Origin: a virus
Strand: one strand, 5' to 3'
IMG/VR virus record: IMGVR_UViG_3300023116_000222
Span: 1-29,784 of that record
Length of the DNA: 29,784 bases
Shown: positions 15,801 to 26,450 of the stretch, piece after piece
How positions within the stretch are numbered: position 1 is the first letter of the stretch
How the letters are laid out: every line of letters begins with the position of its first letter
The notes under the pieces: generated by a model
Told to the model about the DNA's origin: nothing
The model's database searches: none
The model's input: the letters and a program-made list of their open reading frames with translations, nothing else
Program-made: the position numbers and the translations under genes

Positions 15801-18800
15801 AATCTTACTGATTCCAGTTCCAGTAGTTTCAATACTACCATCAGCAGCAACAACAGCACTATCGGGGGTTTTGCCTATCCAGATATTACTATGATTTGAT
15901 GCACTACCCAAGTAGAAGAACTGATCTTCAGTTACATTGTTGCCAAGATAGAATGCGTTGCTCTGAGCATTATTGCCGATGTATATATTTTGCTGTGTAG
16001 ATCCACTATAAGTATCAGCAATATTCAATTCTATTGCTTCATTTACAAAATCTACATCAGTTGCACTATTTGCTAGACTTAGAACATCTGCACTGTTTGC
16101 TATGTTTAGAGTGCCAACAAATCCAGTATCATTGATGAAGTTGAATGTACCAGTTGTACTATCAGTTCTTACTTCTGCTGTAGTTCCATCACCATGAATT
16201 TCAATATCACGCTCAAAACGTACATCTTCAGTAAATCTTGAATCACCCTTGACTACAAATGCTCTATCAAGTTCAGCATTAGTTACATTAATACCAACCT
16301 TGTTCTCATTATCTCCTCTACCAGACTCAGTAATTGCTACAGTTTCAGTAGAAACACGGAGTGCTGCTTGTGCATTGTCAATATTGAGACTGGTATTTGT
16401 AGTTGTATCATCCCAACCAACGACTAAAGCATCAGAAATTCTATTCTGTTCCCTATCATCATATGTCTCATGATCCAACCAATCATTAGTTGTACGACCA
16501 CTAATGTAGGCATTACCAACAACATCTAAGTTAGCACGAGGATCAGTAGTAGCATTATTTTGGAATGCATCTAGATATGCAACATGTGGTGCTCTAGCAA
16601 GGGTATTGATACCCAACTTGAATGTACCAAAAGATCCAGAATCAGTTCTAATTGCTTCAGAACCAATTACACCAAATTCTTTCCAGTTAGATACAGAGAA
16701 TGATACTTGTGCATTTGGTGAAGGATTGGTAGCATCTTGTAGGAAGTTAGACCAAGATCCCCATGGAGATTGAGAAGTATCAAATGCAGGAATGAGATTT
16801 CCATCTCTTGGAATAATTTGGAAATAAAGTACATTACTATTTGCATCAAATAGATAACTTCCTCCATTCAGGATAGTCCAGTTTCCATTCAACTGAACAT
16901 TATAAAGAATATTTGACAATCTTATCTCAGAATTAGAAGCGATTTCTAAATTCTGTAAGGTTTCAGTAAATACTAACTTACCAATGTTTACATTTTGGTC
17001 AATTAGAACTTCAAAATTCTGAATAACGTTGTTTGGAATATCAGTGAATATATTTGAATAAATCCATCCCAAAGATCCAGACTTATTAACAGAACCACCC
17101 TTGAATAGCATGTCACCTGTATCAGGTAACACTCCACCAGATACATTTAGAACACTGTTTTCATAGCTAACAATTCCACCATATGCCTGATATTGTTCAG
17201 ATGGGGAAATTGATGATGCTATATCTTGATTTGGAGTTGTGTTATTTGCTGTACCATTTGGAGCACTGATAAAGAACTTGTATCCTTGACCATCTCCTCT
17301 CTTATTCAGAGAGAATATAGCAGAATCAACTCTGTTTTTACCTAGTCTAATATCTCCACTAGTATTAGGGAAATAATTATCTCTAGATAAAGTAACGTCT
17401 TGATTCAATCCAGTAACAGGATCAATTTCACTAACAATAGACTGAATTACTAATGGTGAAGATTGATTTGTTAGTTGTACATCAGGTACGTTGACTAGAA
17501 TTGGTGAGTTGAAATTGTTAACCAAATCACCATCGTCGCCACCTACAACTGTAATATTTTGATTGAATGTTACAGGAGTATCAAACGTGCTTACCAGTCC
17601 ACCAATAACATCATTTTGATCTCCATCATCGGCAAGTTCTGCTCTATCGATGAAGGTTTCTTCGCCAGTAATAGCGTTGATTCTTCTGTTACCGATATAG
17701 AGGTCACCCTGTGAGTTGATACCCGTATAGAAGACGATACCAGCGTCTTGTTTCTTACTTTGGGCATAGAAGTCCTCTTCGGGTTCCAAGACGATCTCCT
17801 GACGCGCTGGGAGACCTGTGGAGTAGTTACCAGGACCGAAACCAAGGTATTCAAACGTATGGTTTCCAGCACGAGCAATAGATGGTCTACGAAGTTCAAC
17901 GTAGTAACGCTGATCTGTAACAACTGTGTTATCACCAGCAATAGGAATGCGACGATCTTCCGAACCAGAAGTTGCGTTACCTAATTGTGCTTCAATTACA
18001 TTCTCATTTGTAAATGTGCTCTCGATGAAAGCAGGTTGCTTGAGAAGGTCAATAACAAGTTCTTTGGTTACAGAGTTCTTGGTGTCGTTGACAGTAACCT
18101 TACCATGAATATAGTTATCAGCAGCAGAGAATGATTGAGGTGGATCAATTAACTGAGAGTAATAGTTCTTCTCTGCTTCTGAAGTACCATTTTTAGTAAA
18201 CCAGAGAGGATCATTTCTGTAGTTGAGAGGATAAAGTTTACCTACAGGTTGAGAGAACTTGAATTTACGGAAGTTAGTAGATACACCAGCACCAGTTGGA
18301 TATGGAGAGATATTACCACGTAAGCAAGTTAGATAGTAAATACCATCTTGCTGACCAGGAATGCGTCTTTGTAGTTCAGCACTATCAAAGATGTAGAAGG
18401 TATCTTCAATGACACCAACATCATTGACAGATTCAACGTAATATTCAATACCAGCACTATCCTGAATAGTATCACCAGGAGTAATGGTATAAACGTTAGC
18501 GCCGTTTTGCTTGTAATAATACTCTGGGAAATTTTTTCTGATATGTGTCTTCAGAGGTAGCGATTTGCCCATATCCTGGTCTTCCAGCATATCAGCAAAG
18601 ACATTGCCCTGAGTAAATCTAGTGCTAGTAAATTCACTGTACTCTAAGGAATTGATGCCCTTAGGACCATTGATACCCTTGATAATTAAGTAGTGATCTC
18701 CACCAACATTGAAGTATCCGTGAATATATGCAGATCCTTCAGTGTTTCCAGAGAAAGAAACAGCATTATTGACAGAATTTGCAGTCTTATCTACTACAAA

Positions 18801-21800
18801 TGATCCACCTTGAGGAGCATTAATCTTGATAGTAGTAAGAATTTCGTTTCTTAGACCAGGATAGTTGACAGTATCAATACCATGATCAAAGACAGTCAAC
18901 TCCAAGTAACTAATAGAGGGATTTAGAGCATCTTCAACGTAACGACCAGATTGAATAGTAGCAGCAACACCAGAGTTGAATCTTGCAATTGCTTTATAAT
19001 CTATGTCTTGATCTTGACCAGTTGTTGGTCTTCTATATGGATCATATCTTTCTTCTAAATCTAGGTTGTCATCACTATCGAATTGACTAATGGTGTATCC
19101 AATAAATTCTGTAGCTTGTTCTGGGTTTGCAAATCTTGCTCCATAAACATTACCTACAACAGGTTTGAGTAGAATCTTCTGAGGTACTAATCTACGAGTA
19201 TCGTCAGTTCTAGTCTTGATAACGAATCCATTGATAGGATCTCTTGCGTTCTCAAGATACTTAGGAATAACATAACGTAGTTTGTATGTTCTATCATCTG
19301 CTTCACGAACATCATTGACACGCTCATACCACGTATCAGTTGTAGTAGGTTTGCTAGCATAATCACTCTGGAATAATCTGTAGAAGATCTTATCATATTT
19401 TTCTGCTTCAGACTGTGCAGAATTGATTTCATCAACACACTGTATGTACCACTTACCATTATCAGTGTCACTTGCTTGGAATGTTGGATCAAACTTCAGA
19501 GGAACACGCTTCTTGTTTGATAGAACTCTAAACTTAGCTAAGTTTGAAACAACAAAGGTAATTGGAAGAATATTATTCTGTGCCTGAGATTCAGTCTTGT
19601 GAATAGTAAAGGTCTTATTGTCTTGATAACGAACAAAGAATTCCTTATTTGGATTAATTCTACCAGCAAGAGTTCCAGATGTAATTGCAACATCAGGATC
19701 TGCTTGATAGGTATTATCAAGCAGTGGAAGTTCTCCACCAGAAATTGCTCTAAAGAATACTTTCTGTGGTGTAGTAGATGGGTTTGGAATATCAAACACA
19801 TGAGAAACATCCGACTGGATACCACCAACCGTAGTAGAACTCAATGTACAGGTATAATTGATTAGATCATAACTTTCATCAAGAACGAATTGATAGATAT
19901 CAATTTCAACATCAGGATCAATTCTTTCAGTTTCTGCCGCATAGATGTAGATACCAGCAGCAGCATTTTCTGGTGAAGTAGCAAGCATCAACTTGGTTTG
20001 ATCTGTTCCATCAAACTCTAGACCAGGATCAGCATAATTTACTGGTTGAGTTGCTCTACCAGGAGCAATGACATAATATGTTTCATTAGTATCAAATCCT
20101 TTAGGAAGTCTAACAAGACGCTTGTCAACATCAACATACTTATTGAGTGTTGCGTCAAAACGAGGACGTGGTACAAGTCTTACGGGTGTACCAGTAGCAA
20201 AGTTGTGGGCATTAGTTTGACCATCACCAGTGATGTCAATAGAGAATACAGTTGCTCTAGAAGCAAGTAATGCAGTGTTGAATGTAGGTTCTACTCTATC
20301 TACAGTAGGAACTACATTACCTTGTCCATCAACCTGAGTCAATCCACTATTGATAATAGTAGTAATGTTATCAGTCAACTGTAGAATTGCTCCTGCAGTT
20401 GATGCACACTCACGCTGTGTAGATGAAACAGTGGTATCTTGAATTACATCTGGGCTAGATGACTCAGAACCTACAATTACAGTCTCAGGAAGAGTATCTG
20501 CCCAAGCACCTTTCTCGAAAGCAAAGTATAGTTCAGTACTAGTGCTTGTTTGTCCAGCATTTATATTATTACCAGTCTCTAGACGAGATCCTTCTACACC
20601 AATTTCAATTCTTGTGGAATCAATAATGCTCTTGACATATGTTCCATCAGGAATATTAGTGGTAATTTGCTGCAGTGCATATGGAGTGTAGTTTGGATTA
20701 TCAGCATTTTCTCTAAGTTGTACTTCTGCAGTCTGAAGAAGACCATTGACGTAAGCAGGTGCAGAAGTAATAGTGTTATCATATTCTTTGACACTCATGC
20801 CAATTAGAATACCACTAGTATCATTGACATCAATGATTGCAGAGGCAGCAACATTTCTAGTTCCACCGTCTGGCGTTGGAATACTTACAAGAGATGCAGA
20901 ATCTGTAGTCGTGCAATTATATGCAAGGAAGTCAAAGTTACGCATTGCTGCGATTGCCATTTGACCAACATAGTTCCAAGCGTCAAGAGTCTCAGTCTTC
21001 TCTCCATCAATATACTCTAGTTGGTTACCAACAAAGTATGCTTCACCAGCTTGGATGCTATTAATATTACCACCATACTTGAGGTCATTAGCAATAGCAT
21101 CAACAATGTAAGCAACGTCTCTAAAGCACTTAGAAGACTCTGCATTAGTGATAAAGTCTCCGTTGTTTACAACAGGTAGTCCTTCAAGAGAAGCGGTTGA
21201 GATGGCGTCTGTGAGGATATCAAATAGGTTCTCAATCGAAGAACGAACGTTAGCACAATCCCAGTTACCATTGCTGAGAGTTGGCAATACATCCAAATCT
21301 CCAGCATATAGAGCATCACAAACAATACCGATTAGAGTATCGATTGTTGCTAGAACATCTGAGCAATTGCCCAACTCATAAGTAGTTGGTTGTGAAGGAG
21401 CGACTCTAGTAACACCAGATAGATTACCAACGCCAGCATCAGATCCAATTGCTTGGATAATAAGATCCATAAGAGTATCTACAGCTGCAACTGCAGATCC
21501 ACACTGTGGTAGTGGTGCAAAGTCATCATCCCAGTCATCAACAATAGTATTATCAAATTTCTGAGTTAGAGTGTTACCAGCAGAAACTGTAACTGCTTCG
21601 TTCCTGATGCACTGAATTGCAATTGCTTTTGCTTCAGTAAAGACTCTTGCTGCTTCATCACGTTCAGCATCAATAAATGTCTCAACTGCATTACCATTGA
21701 ATGTGTTAGTAACATAGACGTTAGCAGCATCATATGACTTAGAGTTTCCACCATACTTAACATCCCACATTACCTCTGCAAGAACGTCATAAACATCATC

Positions 21801-24800
21801 TAAACAATCTTGCTTGGTATTATCTTGCTGTGGTGTGTAAGAAGGATATGCAACTAGCATACGCTGATATGCTTCCTCTGCAATAAACTCTTTGTTGTCT
21901 AGGACAAGGTTGTATGCATCAGCATGAATGTCAGCAACAACAGAAGGATCACCAACTGCATCTAGAGTTAGACCAAGATCTCTTTGATAATACTGGTTGT
22001 TGACTGCACGGTTCATTAGATCAGCAGCACGTTTGAATGCAGTGATCGAAGGACCAACTTCATTGTCAACACCATTGCTGATTAGAGCATTGTTGTTGAA
22101 GTATTCCTTAGTTGCAGCGATTGTATACTCGTTACCACCAAACCAGAGATCCTGTGCAACAGCATCAACAATGTGACCGATATCTCTACGGCACTTAGTC
22201 TCGCCAGTGAGGAATGAACCAGCGTTTTCAACAGGTAGGTTGTTGAGGTTACCATCAGTGATTGCATCAGTAGCAATGGCAGCGAGAGTAGCAATGGCAT
22301 CACGAACATTAGTACAAGAGTTAGGATCTTGATTGTCGCCAGTTACTGGGTCAGCAGTTACTGTGAGATCCCTATCATAGAGTTGGTTAGTAACTGCTTG
22401 CTGCATAAATGCCGAAGCTTCATTGAATGCAGTAACGCTTTCTGCTTCTTCACCAACTAGACCGTTGCTAATAGGTGCATTACCATCAAAGTATTGCTGA
22501 ACAAATGTTCTGGTGTGCTTGTTACCACCAGCAAAGAGGTCAACAGATACAGCATCAATGAAGTAACCGATGTCACGACCACACTTCTCCATACCAGCAG
22601 GAGCAGATCCCTTGTTTAATTCAAGTGGCAAATTACTTTCAAGATCACCACTAGAAACAATAGTAGTAACAATACCAGCTAGCGTATCAATAGAATTTTG
22701 AACATCAATGCAGTTCAATTCATATTGATTTCCTTGGTTAGGACCAGGATCAGCAGTGATAGTCAGATCCTTATCATATAATTGGTTTGTAATTGCTTGC
22801 TTCATTACTGTAGCAGCATGATTGAAAGCAGTAACACTCTCTGCTGTCTCACCTACAAGACCATTACTGATAGGATCATTATTTACATCAAAGTATTCAG
22901 CGGCAAATCTATATGAGTACTCATTACCGCGAATGAACAAGTCAAGTGCTACAGCATCAACAAAGTATCCAATGTCTCTGCGGCACTTTAGTTCACCAAC
23001 TTCACTAGTATAAGGAGTCTCAGGAACTAAACCAGTCAAATTGCCAGCGGCAATTACATCAGTAACGATAAGTGTTAGAGAATCAATTGCATCACGAACA
23101 TTAGTACAAGATGCTGGATCAATATTAGAACCAGTAACAGGATCTGCAGTGATTGATAAATCTTGAACAGACAACTGGTTAGTAATTGCTTGCTTCATGA
23201 GGTCTCTTGCCTCTTGGAAAGCAACAATACTTTCAGTTTCTTCACCAACTAAACCATTCGTAATTGGTGCTCCACTCTCATTGAAGTACATGGAGACAAA
23301 CTTACGCGCATACTTGTTACCACCCATGAAGATATCAAGGGAGACAGCATCAACAAAGTATCCAATGTCACGCTTACACTTAAATTCTGTTCCAGCAACA
23401 CCAGGATATACAGCAACCATGTTGGTCCATGCTGTATCAATAACTTCAGTTCTGTTCTGCTGGATTAGTCTATAGGAGTCAGCAAATCTAGATGTAGAAG
23501 TAGTCTGTGCATCACCAGGGAAGTAGAAGTCAGGATGTGCAATAGCAATCTGCGCTAAAGCACGGTCTTGAATCTCGTCCTTATTCTTCTGAATGAGGCG
23601 ATATGAATCATAGAAACGTGAATCATCCGTAGTCTGAGCATCGCCTGGGAAGTAGAAATCAGGATGATCAAAAGCAATCTTAGCAAGTGCTCTATCCTTG
23701 ATCTCCTTGCTGTTGCGACGAATCATTCTGAACGCATCAGCAAAGCGAGACTCTGCATTCGTCTGTGTATCACCAGGAATGTAGAAGTCTGGATGATAAA
23801 CAGCAACTTCTGCTAGTGCTGCATCAAGGATAAACTCACGGTTAGCAACAATACGATTGCGAGCATCCTTATAACGTCCAGCAGGATCTTGCTTATTGGC
23901 AGCATCAACAGTAACACCTTCGCTGTTGAGTCCTAAAGCAGCAGAACCAGTGCTACCAGCTACAATACCATAAGGAGATAGGATGCTAGGATCTTCTGGA
24001 TCATATAAAGTTGATGTTACATCAAGAAGATTAGCAATTGCTTTCTTACAAAGATCTCTTGCTCTATTGAATGCAAATACAGCTGGTTGCTCTTCACCAA
24101 CTAGACCATTGTCAATTAGATCACCGTTAGCATCAAAGTATTCTTTAGTTGCTTCAATAACGTTTTTATTGCCACCATCTCTTAAATCTTCTGCAACAGC
24201 ATCAACAATGTAACCAATGTCACGCTTGCACTTCTCGCCAAATGTATTTCCATTGTCACCATCATAGTTGGGGAAAGTCTCCAACATAGAAGCATATGCA
24301 TCGTCAACAATTTGCTGGCGATTGTTTAGAATTAGATTGCGAGCATCAAAATAACGACCAGCAGCAGGATCTAGTGAAGGATTGACATATGAAATGTTCT
24401 GGAGTCTTGGATACTTCTCTAAGATATAACCAAAGATCTCTTCTTGAATCATGCGACGGTTGCTTTCAATTAGATTAGCAGCGTCTATATTATTGTTATT
24501 GATGACAAACTCAGCATCACCACTTGGATTTAGAACTGAACCTTTCGCAATGTACTTGACAAAACCCGTTGGTTCTAGTGTTGCCTGATACTCAGTAATA
24601 TCATTCTTAGAATCTAGTTTGACATAGAGTTTGTCTCCAGTCTTAGCACCAACTCTATATCCGTCAATAGTAGCAGCAGGACGTGATAGTGGATTGTCTA
24701 GATCTGTACCGCCAAGATATAATTTTGTTGCGTTATCACCATCCTGTCTAGTTCCCTGTACATCAATAGTATAATAGAGAACTTTTTCTGTGTTTGTTTC

Positions 24801-26450
24801 ATCCTCAACTACTTTCTGAGGAGGAATGATATCAGTAATATAACCTGCTTTATCTTGGTTAAAGGAGAATCCTTTGAAACCAATAGCATGTAGTGAGGTA
24901 TTACCGAAGTTAGAGTTAGAGTTGGTGATCGACATGTCACCACCTGACTCCATCAGGAAGTGATCAGCGAAACCAACAGCGAAGATCGAAACGTTCTGGA
25001 TGAATGCATCTTCAGAAGCGCGGACGTGGAAGTTTCTCCAGTCATCCTTCCAGTAAGAATCACCCTTAGCGTGATAAGGAACCGTAGCAAATGCGTCAAC
25101 TAGTGATGCTTGGTTCCAAGTGTTTGCGTATTCGTCGTAACGGATGAATGCTCTGTCGTCTCTCTGGAGTGAAACACCCGTATACTGCGCGATAACCATG
25201 GATTTGAATCCAGTGGCTTTCAAACCATTCGCCCAAATTCCGCAAATACCCCAAACCGAACGGATTGAGACGTTGAAAACATAAGGAGATGCGGACTCAA
25301 CAGAGTCAACTTCCGCTAGAACTTGCGCGTTCTGACCTACAGCAGGAGAAGTATCTACACTATATGTCGATCCAGATGTTAGTCCGTTACCAATACCAGC
25401 AACAACAAAAGGAACACGATAGGTGAACTTACGTGGATCATCAGAGATACTATAGATTCCCCAGAATCCTTCAATCTCTTCATCAATTTCTGTGCCAGAA
25501 ATAGCAACAAACTGACCAGCAAAGTATCCGTGGTCAACCTTTGTTGTTACCTCAATTTCAGAACTAGAAGAACCAGGAATGTCAGTAAATTTAAGTGACT
25601 CAATTACTCTGGAGTCAGACAGAGGACCAACGATTCTGTTCTCTTGAACATTAAAATCGAAATCATAAATTGTTGTTCCACTAGAAGTCTGAGTAAAATC
25701 TTCAATCGTTGGTTGATAATTCGAGAATGCCTTAGCAACTTTTCTGTAGAAAAGTTGTAGTTCTTCCTTATCGGAATACTCGAATACAGTTAGTTTGTGG
25801 TGAGAGAAGTTAGGTGCTGCCTTCTTCGTGAAATCATATGGATCATAGTATACTTCACCAGATCCTGTTGTAGGATTGTAAAGAGGGGATTCTGCAGTAG
25901 TCTGACCATCCTTGATGGTAAACTGCCAGAAGTAACAACCACCAGTTACGTTGAAGATGGCAGAGCGAGGATATGTAACCGAAGATGGTTCAGGAACATA
26001 GAGAGGACGAACAGTTGTTCTTCTGAGGTCATAACCTACAAGAGAAGAACCACGAGGGATGATAGCACCACCCTCAGTGTTGTTGAACTTGTAGAAAATA
26101 TTGTTTGGATCAGAAATATCCAGAATAGGATCTTCACCCCAAGAATTCAATACTTGATTAAATTCGAATTCATCAATACCATCAGTATCAACTAGACCAG
26201 GACGGTTATCAATATAGTGAATACCAGGCATCAGCATGATGCTGAACTGGTCAAATCTATCATTAGATGGACCAGGGGTATAAGAATACCTTGCAATTTC
26301 TAGGAAAGCACGCTGGATGCTTTTGAATGGTGTAACAGGTGAGTTACCTCTATTAGATAACGAATCTGTTGCGTTGAAGTCATCAGGAGAAACATAAAGA
26401 TACTTACCAGTTTTGCTGCTGATAAGGTTATCCAGACGTGTTAATGGCAT
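12843..26450 (-). CDS. giant virion structural protein (putative tail fibre, 4,535 aa)
   Basis: An uninterrupted 4,535-codon gene, nearly half of the window. The N-terminus (GNSPVTPFKSIQRAFLEIAR, 35-54) is like the opening of beta-helix surface proteins, and residues up to about 570 suggest a pectate-lyase-like helix. Residues about 645-1800 contain two interleaved alpha-helical repeat families, described separately. The second half is beta-rich, with recurring F.VD..TGDT segments typical of phage fibres (around 13410-13440, 14285-14310 and 14690-14725). It ends AYQGWWLTEL. A T4-type late promoter lies about 40 bases upstream of ATG 26450; the ribosome site is weak (AAGG). Probably a long tail fibre or other exterior virion protein. 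No catalytic motif was recognised. Confidence 0.8.
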   Translation of the reverse strand: MPLTRLDNLISSKTGKYLYVSPDDFNATDSLSNRGNSPVTPFKSIQRAFLEIARYSYTPGPSNDRFDQFSIMLMPGIHYIDNRPGLVDTDGIDEFEFNQVLNSWGEDPILDISDPNNIFYKFNNTEGGAIIPRGSSLVGYDLRRTTVRPLYVPEPSSVTYPRSAIFNVTGGCYFWQFTIKDGQTTAESPLYNPTTGSGEVYYDPYDFTKKAAPNFSHHKLTVFEYSDKEELQLFYRKVAKAFSNYQPTIEDFTQTSSGTTIYDFDFNVQENRIVGPLSDSRVIESLKFTDIPGSSSSEIEVTTKVDHGYFAGQFVAISGTEIDEEIEGFWGIYSISDDPRKFTYRVPFVVAGIGNGLTSGSTYSVDTSPAVGQNAQVLAEVDSVESASPYVFNVSIRSVWGICGIWANGLKATGFKSMVIAQYTGVSLQRDDRAFIRYDEYANTWNQASLVDAFATVPYHAKGDSYWKDDWRNFHVRASEDAFIQNVSIFAVGFADHFLMESGGDMSITNSNSNFGNTSLHAIGFKGFSFNQDKAGYITDIIPPQKVVEDETNTEKVLYYTIDVQGTRQDGDNATKLYLGGTDLDNPLSRPAATIDGYRVGAKTGDKLYVKLDSKNDITEYQATLEPTGFVKYIAKGSVLNPSGDAEFVINNNNIDAANLIESNRRMIQEEIFGYILEKYPRLQNISYVNPSLDPAAGRYFDARNLILNNRQQIVDDAYASMLETFPNYDGDNGNTFGEKCKRDIGYIVDAVAEDLRDGGNKNVIEATKEYFDANGDLIDNGLVGEEQPAVFAFNRARDLCKKAIANLLDVTSTLYDPEDPSILSPYGIVAGSTGSAALGLNSEGVTVDAANKQDPAGRYKDARNRIVANREFILDAALAEVAVYHPDFYIPGDTQTNAESRFADAFRMIRRNSKEIKDRALAKIAFDHPDFYFPGDAQTTDDSRFYDSYRLIQKNKDEIQDRALAQIAIAHPDFYFPGDAQTTSTSRFADSYRLIQQNRTEVIDTAWTNMVAVYPGVAGTEFKCKRDIGYFVDAVSLDIFMGGNKYARKFVSMYFNESGAPITNGLVGEETESIVAFQEARDLMKQAITNQLSVQDLSITADPVTGSNIDPASCTNVRDAIDSLTLIVTDVIAAGNLTGLVPETPYTSEVGELKCRRDIGYFVDAVALDLFIRGNEYSYRFAAEYFDVNNDPISNGLVGETAESVTAFNHAATVMKQAITNQLYDKDLTITADPGPNQGNQYELNCIDVQNSIDTLAGIVTTIVSSGDLESNLPLELNKGSAPAGMEKCGRDIGYFIDAVSVDLFAGGNKHTRTFVQQYFDGNAPISNGLVGEEAESVTAFNEASAFMQQAVTNQLYDRDLTVTADPVTGDNQDPNSCTNVRDAIATLAAIATDAITDGNLNNLPVENAGSFLTGETKCRRDIGHIVDAVAQDLWFGGNEYTIAATKEYFNNNALISNGVDNEVGPSITAFKRAADLMNRAVNNQYYQRDLGLTLDAVGDPSVVADIHADAYNLVLDNKEFIAEEAYQRMLVAYPSYTPQQDNTKQDCLDDVYDVLAEVMWDVKYGGNSKSYDAANVYVTNTFNGNAVETFIDAERDEAARVFTEAKAIAIQCIRNEAVTVSAGNTLTQKFDNTIVDDWDDDFAPLPQCGSAVAAVDTLMDLIIQAIGSDAGVGNLSGVTRVAPSQPTTYELGNCSDVLATIDTLIGIVCDALYAGDLDVLPTLSNGNWDCANVRSSIENLFDILTDAISTASLEGLPVVNNGDFITNAESSKCFRDVAYIVDAIANDLKYGGNINSIQAGEAYFVGNQLEYIDGEKTETLDAWNYVGQMAIAAMRNFDFLAYNCTTTDSASLVSIPTPDGGTRNVAASAIIDVNDTSGILIGMSVKEYDNTITSAPAYVNGLLQTAEVQLRENADNPNYTPYALQQITTNIPDGTYVKSIIDSTRIEIGVEGSRLETGNNINAGQTSTSTELYFAFEKGAWADTLPETVIVGSESSSPDVIQDTTVSSTQRECASTAGAILQLTDNITTIINSGLTQVDGQGNVVPTVDRVEPTFNTALLASRATVFSIDITGDGQTNAHNFATGTPVRLVPRPRFDATLNKYVDVDKRLVRLPKGFDTNETYYVIAPGRATQPVNYADPGLEFDGTDQTKLMLATSPENAAAGIYIYAAETERIDPDVEIDIYQFVLDESYDLINYTCTLSSTTVGGIQSDVSHVFDIPNPSTTPQKVFFRAISGGELPLLDNTYQADPDVAITSGTLAGRINPNKEFFVRYQDNKTFTIHKTESQAQNNILPITFVVSNLAKFRVLSNKKRVPLKFDPTFQASDTDNGKWYIQCVDEINSAQSEAEKYDKIFYRLFQSDYASKPTTTDTWYERVNDVREADDRTYKLRYVIPKYLENARDPINGFVIKTRTDDTRRLVPQKILLKPVVGNVYGARFANPEQATEFIGYTISQFDSDDNLDLEERYDPYRRPTTGQDQDIDYKAIARFNSGVAATIQSGRYVEDALNPSISYLELTVFDHGIDTVNYPGLRNEILTTIKINAPQGGSFVVDKTANSVNNAVSFSGNTEGSAYIHGYFNVGGDHYLIIKGINGPKGINSLEYSEFTSTRFTQGNVFADMLEDQDMGKSLPLKTHIRKNFPEYYYKQNGANVYTITPGDTIQDSAGIEYYVESVNDVGVIEDTFYIFDSAELQRRIPGQQDGIYYLTCLRGNISPYPTGAGVSTNFRKFKFSQPVGKLYPLNYRNDPLWFTKNGTSEAEKNYYSQLIDPPQSFSAADNYIHGKVTVNDTKNSVTKELVIDLLKQPAFIESTFTNENVIEAQLGNATSGSEDRRIPIAGDNTVVTDQRYYVELRRPSIARAGNHTFEYLGFGPGNYSTGLPARQEIVLEPEEDFYAQSKKQDAGIVFYTGINSQGDLYIGNRRINAITGEETFIDRAELADDGDQNDVIGGLVSTFDTPVTFNQNITVVGGDDGDLVNNFNSPILVNVPDVQLTNQSSPLVIQSIVSEIDPVTGLNQDVTLSRDNYFPNTSGDIRLGKNRVDSAIFSLNKRGDGQGYKFFISAPNGTANNTTPNQDIASSISPSEQYQAYGGIVSYENSVLNVSGGVLPDTGDMLFKGGSVNKSGSLGWIYSNIFTDIPNNVIQNFEVLIDQNVNIGKLVFTETLQNLEIASNSEIRLSNILYNVQLNGNWTILNGGSYLFDANSNVLYFQIIPRDGNLIPAFDTSQSPWGSWSNFLQDATNPSPNAQVSFSVSNWKEFGVIGSEAIRTDSGSFGTFKLGINTLARAPHVAYLDAFQNNATTDPRANLDVVGNAYISGRTTNDWLDHETYDDREQNRISDALVVGWDDTTTNTSLNIDNAQAALRVSTETVAITESGRGDNENKVGINVTNAELDRAFVVKGDSRFTEDVRFERDIEIHGDGTTAEVRTDSTTGTFNFINDTGFVGTLNIANSADVLSLANSATDVDFVNEAIELNIADTYSGSTQQNIYIGNNAQSNAFYLGNNVTEDQFFYLGSASNHSNIWIGKTPDSAVVAADGSIETTGTGISKIEIGGAFGNINESLSYTVVHTQSFRVDGDQWLGFRRQQGQANLRSQASLINLFSNSGGPSTVNFATNASEVNIAGQGGTTTVNNKLLVVASAKFDASVQICGGTASFSFSGQRKRMGSDDVAHQDGVNLDGTFTQNVDILNVLVLQPGDDGYNAVDTAGAGTWGGSFYQGQKGTEANPISIDEPQILPALTDPDEFYLPIKNSPFLSTGLQYLGENDYIIIDSPIVGNWDAETAHPEIVQIIEVSRSTAPYFLKVKRRPFGNFSPNTLTNHPDTTSIYKVNVQFDASWLEQSLDATGEFDDVYLAEFGGSLTENDYIIVSRNDDTGASGEFIKVDETLELLTQKFRISDGTDCDDEANDVFVVDSTTGDTTIKGDVTLGQTLRINGGCKTASIFNFTGNIQAETNTINLVNDSSGLEVGDFVRLTGNNGSVTLQQNQFPTDSGKVRFTDPQIISIATGTTTTVTLNVNFGGNGTAEGAQLEASRNDNFTITDDVRTVFNVDTCTGDTTLGNPYGEVYAKRSQWGSTLQSHSVGDRVLVFLKDPKVDNDIATTFVNSVSGVTATATSLPVDDISDFEQGDFILVGYGTETPELMYISGTPTITTSPAGNLPVIRNDDVSQYIGTSDGEKSATTHQDGETVFRVLLREQTVLTQDLDATGADTTITVGLENSDLVPFFLDREYFLIIGNEYLEVDNTVTNDGGTKLVKTNYHHGKLDVYDDVNFIGSNFTVMGTDNEVPILKLVNNEEHHFEAGLLTIYAGTDISGQLRIFPSQCVEDPNSIQFTNKEYTPTFQVDSNTGDTFVGRLLDVAGVASANPTAEQEILNVRNLGENGDSTFTVNQDRSIDAFGKIGYKNKNGGHIAKFINSNGTVEVNINYIVQVAPSTGALVLTLPDNAVTGDIIRFTEVGGELTYNNSLVIRAPIVGGEPVPVQGDIEGTKLGGLSSPYASGELVVQNKNASFGLIYVGQSDGDNFIPAAYQGWWLTEL
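21060..24240 (-). repeat. seven RDIGY/VDAV repeats within the giant virion protein
   Basis: A degenerate repeat of about 110-135 residues with consensus KC.RDIGY.VDAV..DL..GGN, then a YF....PI.NGLVGE segment, AF..A...MKQAI.NQL and, in several copies, a CTNVRDAI segment. I count seven copies starting near plus positions 24236, 23388, 22989, 22591, 22204, 21813 (degenerate) and 21135. The leading cysteine is kept in all seven. The copies diverge at DNA level, which suggests old duplication rather than recent expansion. Confidence 0.8.
23400..24500 (-). repeat. about 50-residue helical repeats (HPDFYFPGDAQT type)
   Basis: Repeats of the pattern DA..LI..NR..I.D.A...M....P, typically starting ADSYRLIQQNR or FDARNLILNNR. 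Three adjacent copies end in HPDFY.PGD.QT and are the most alike (23510-23800). Six copies fall here, and a seventh lies separately near 21838-21930 (HADAYNLVLDNKEFI). They are interleaved with the longer RDIGY repeats, so the two families form one repeated helical section of the protein. Confidence 0.75.

Noticed and set aside
12843-26450. Many plus- and minus-strand frames within the giant gene
   Set aside because: All lie within one continuous 4,535-codon frame with consistent repeats. None has a recognisable family or ribosome site.
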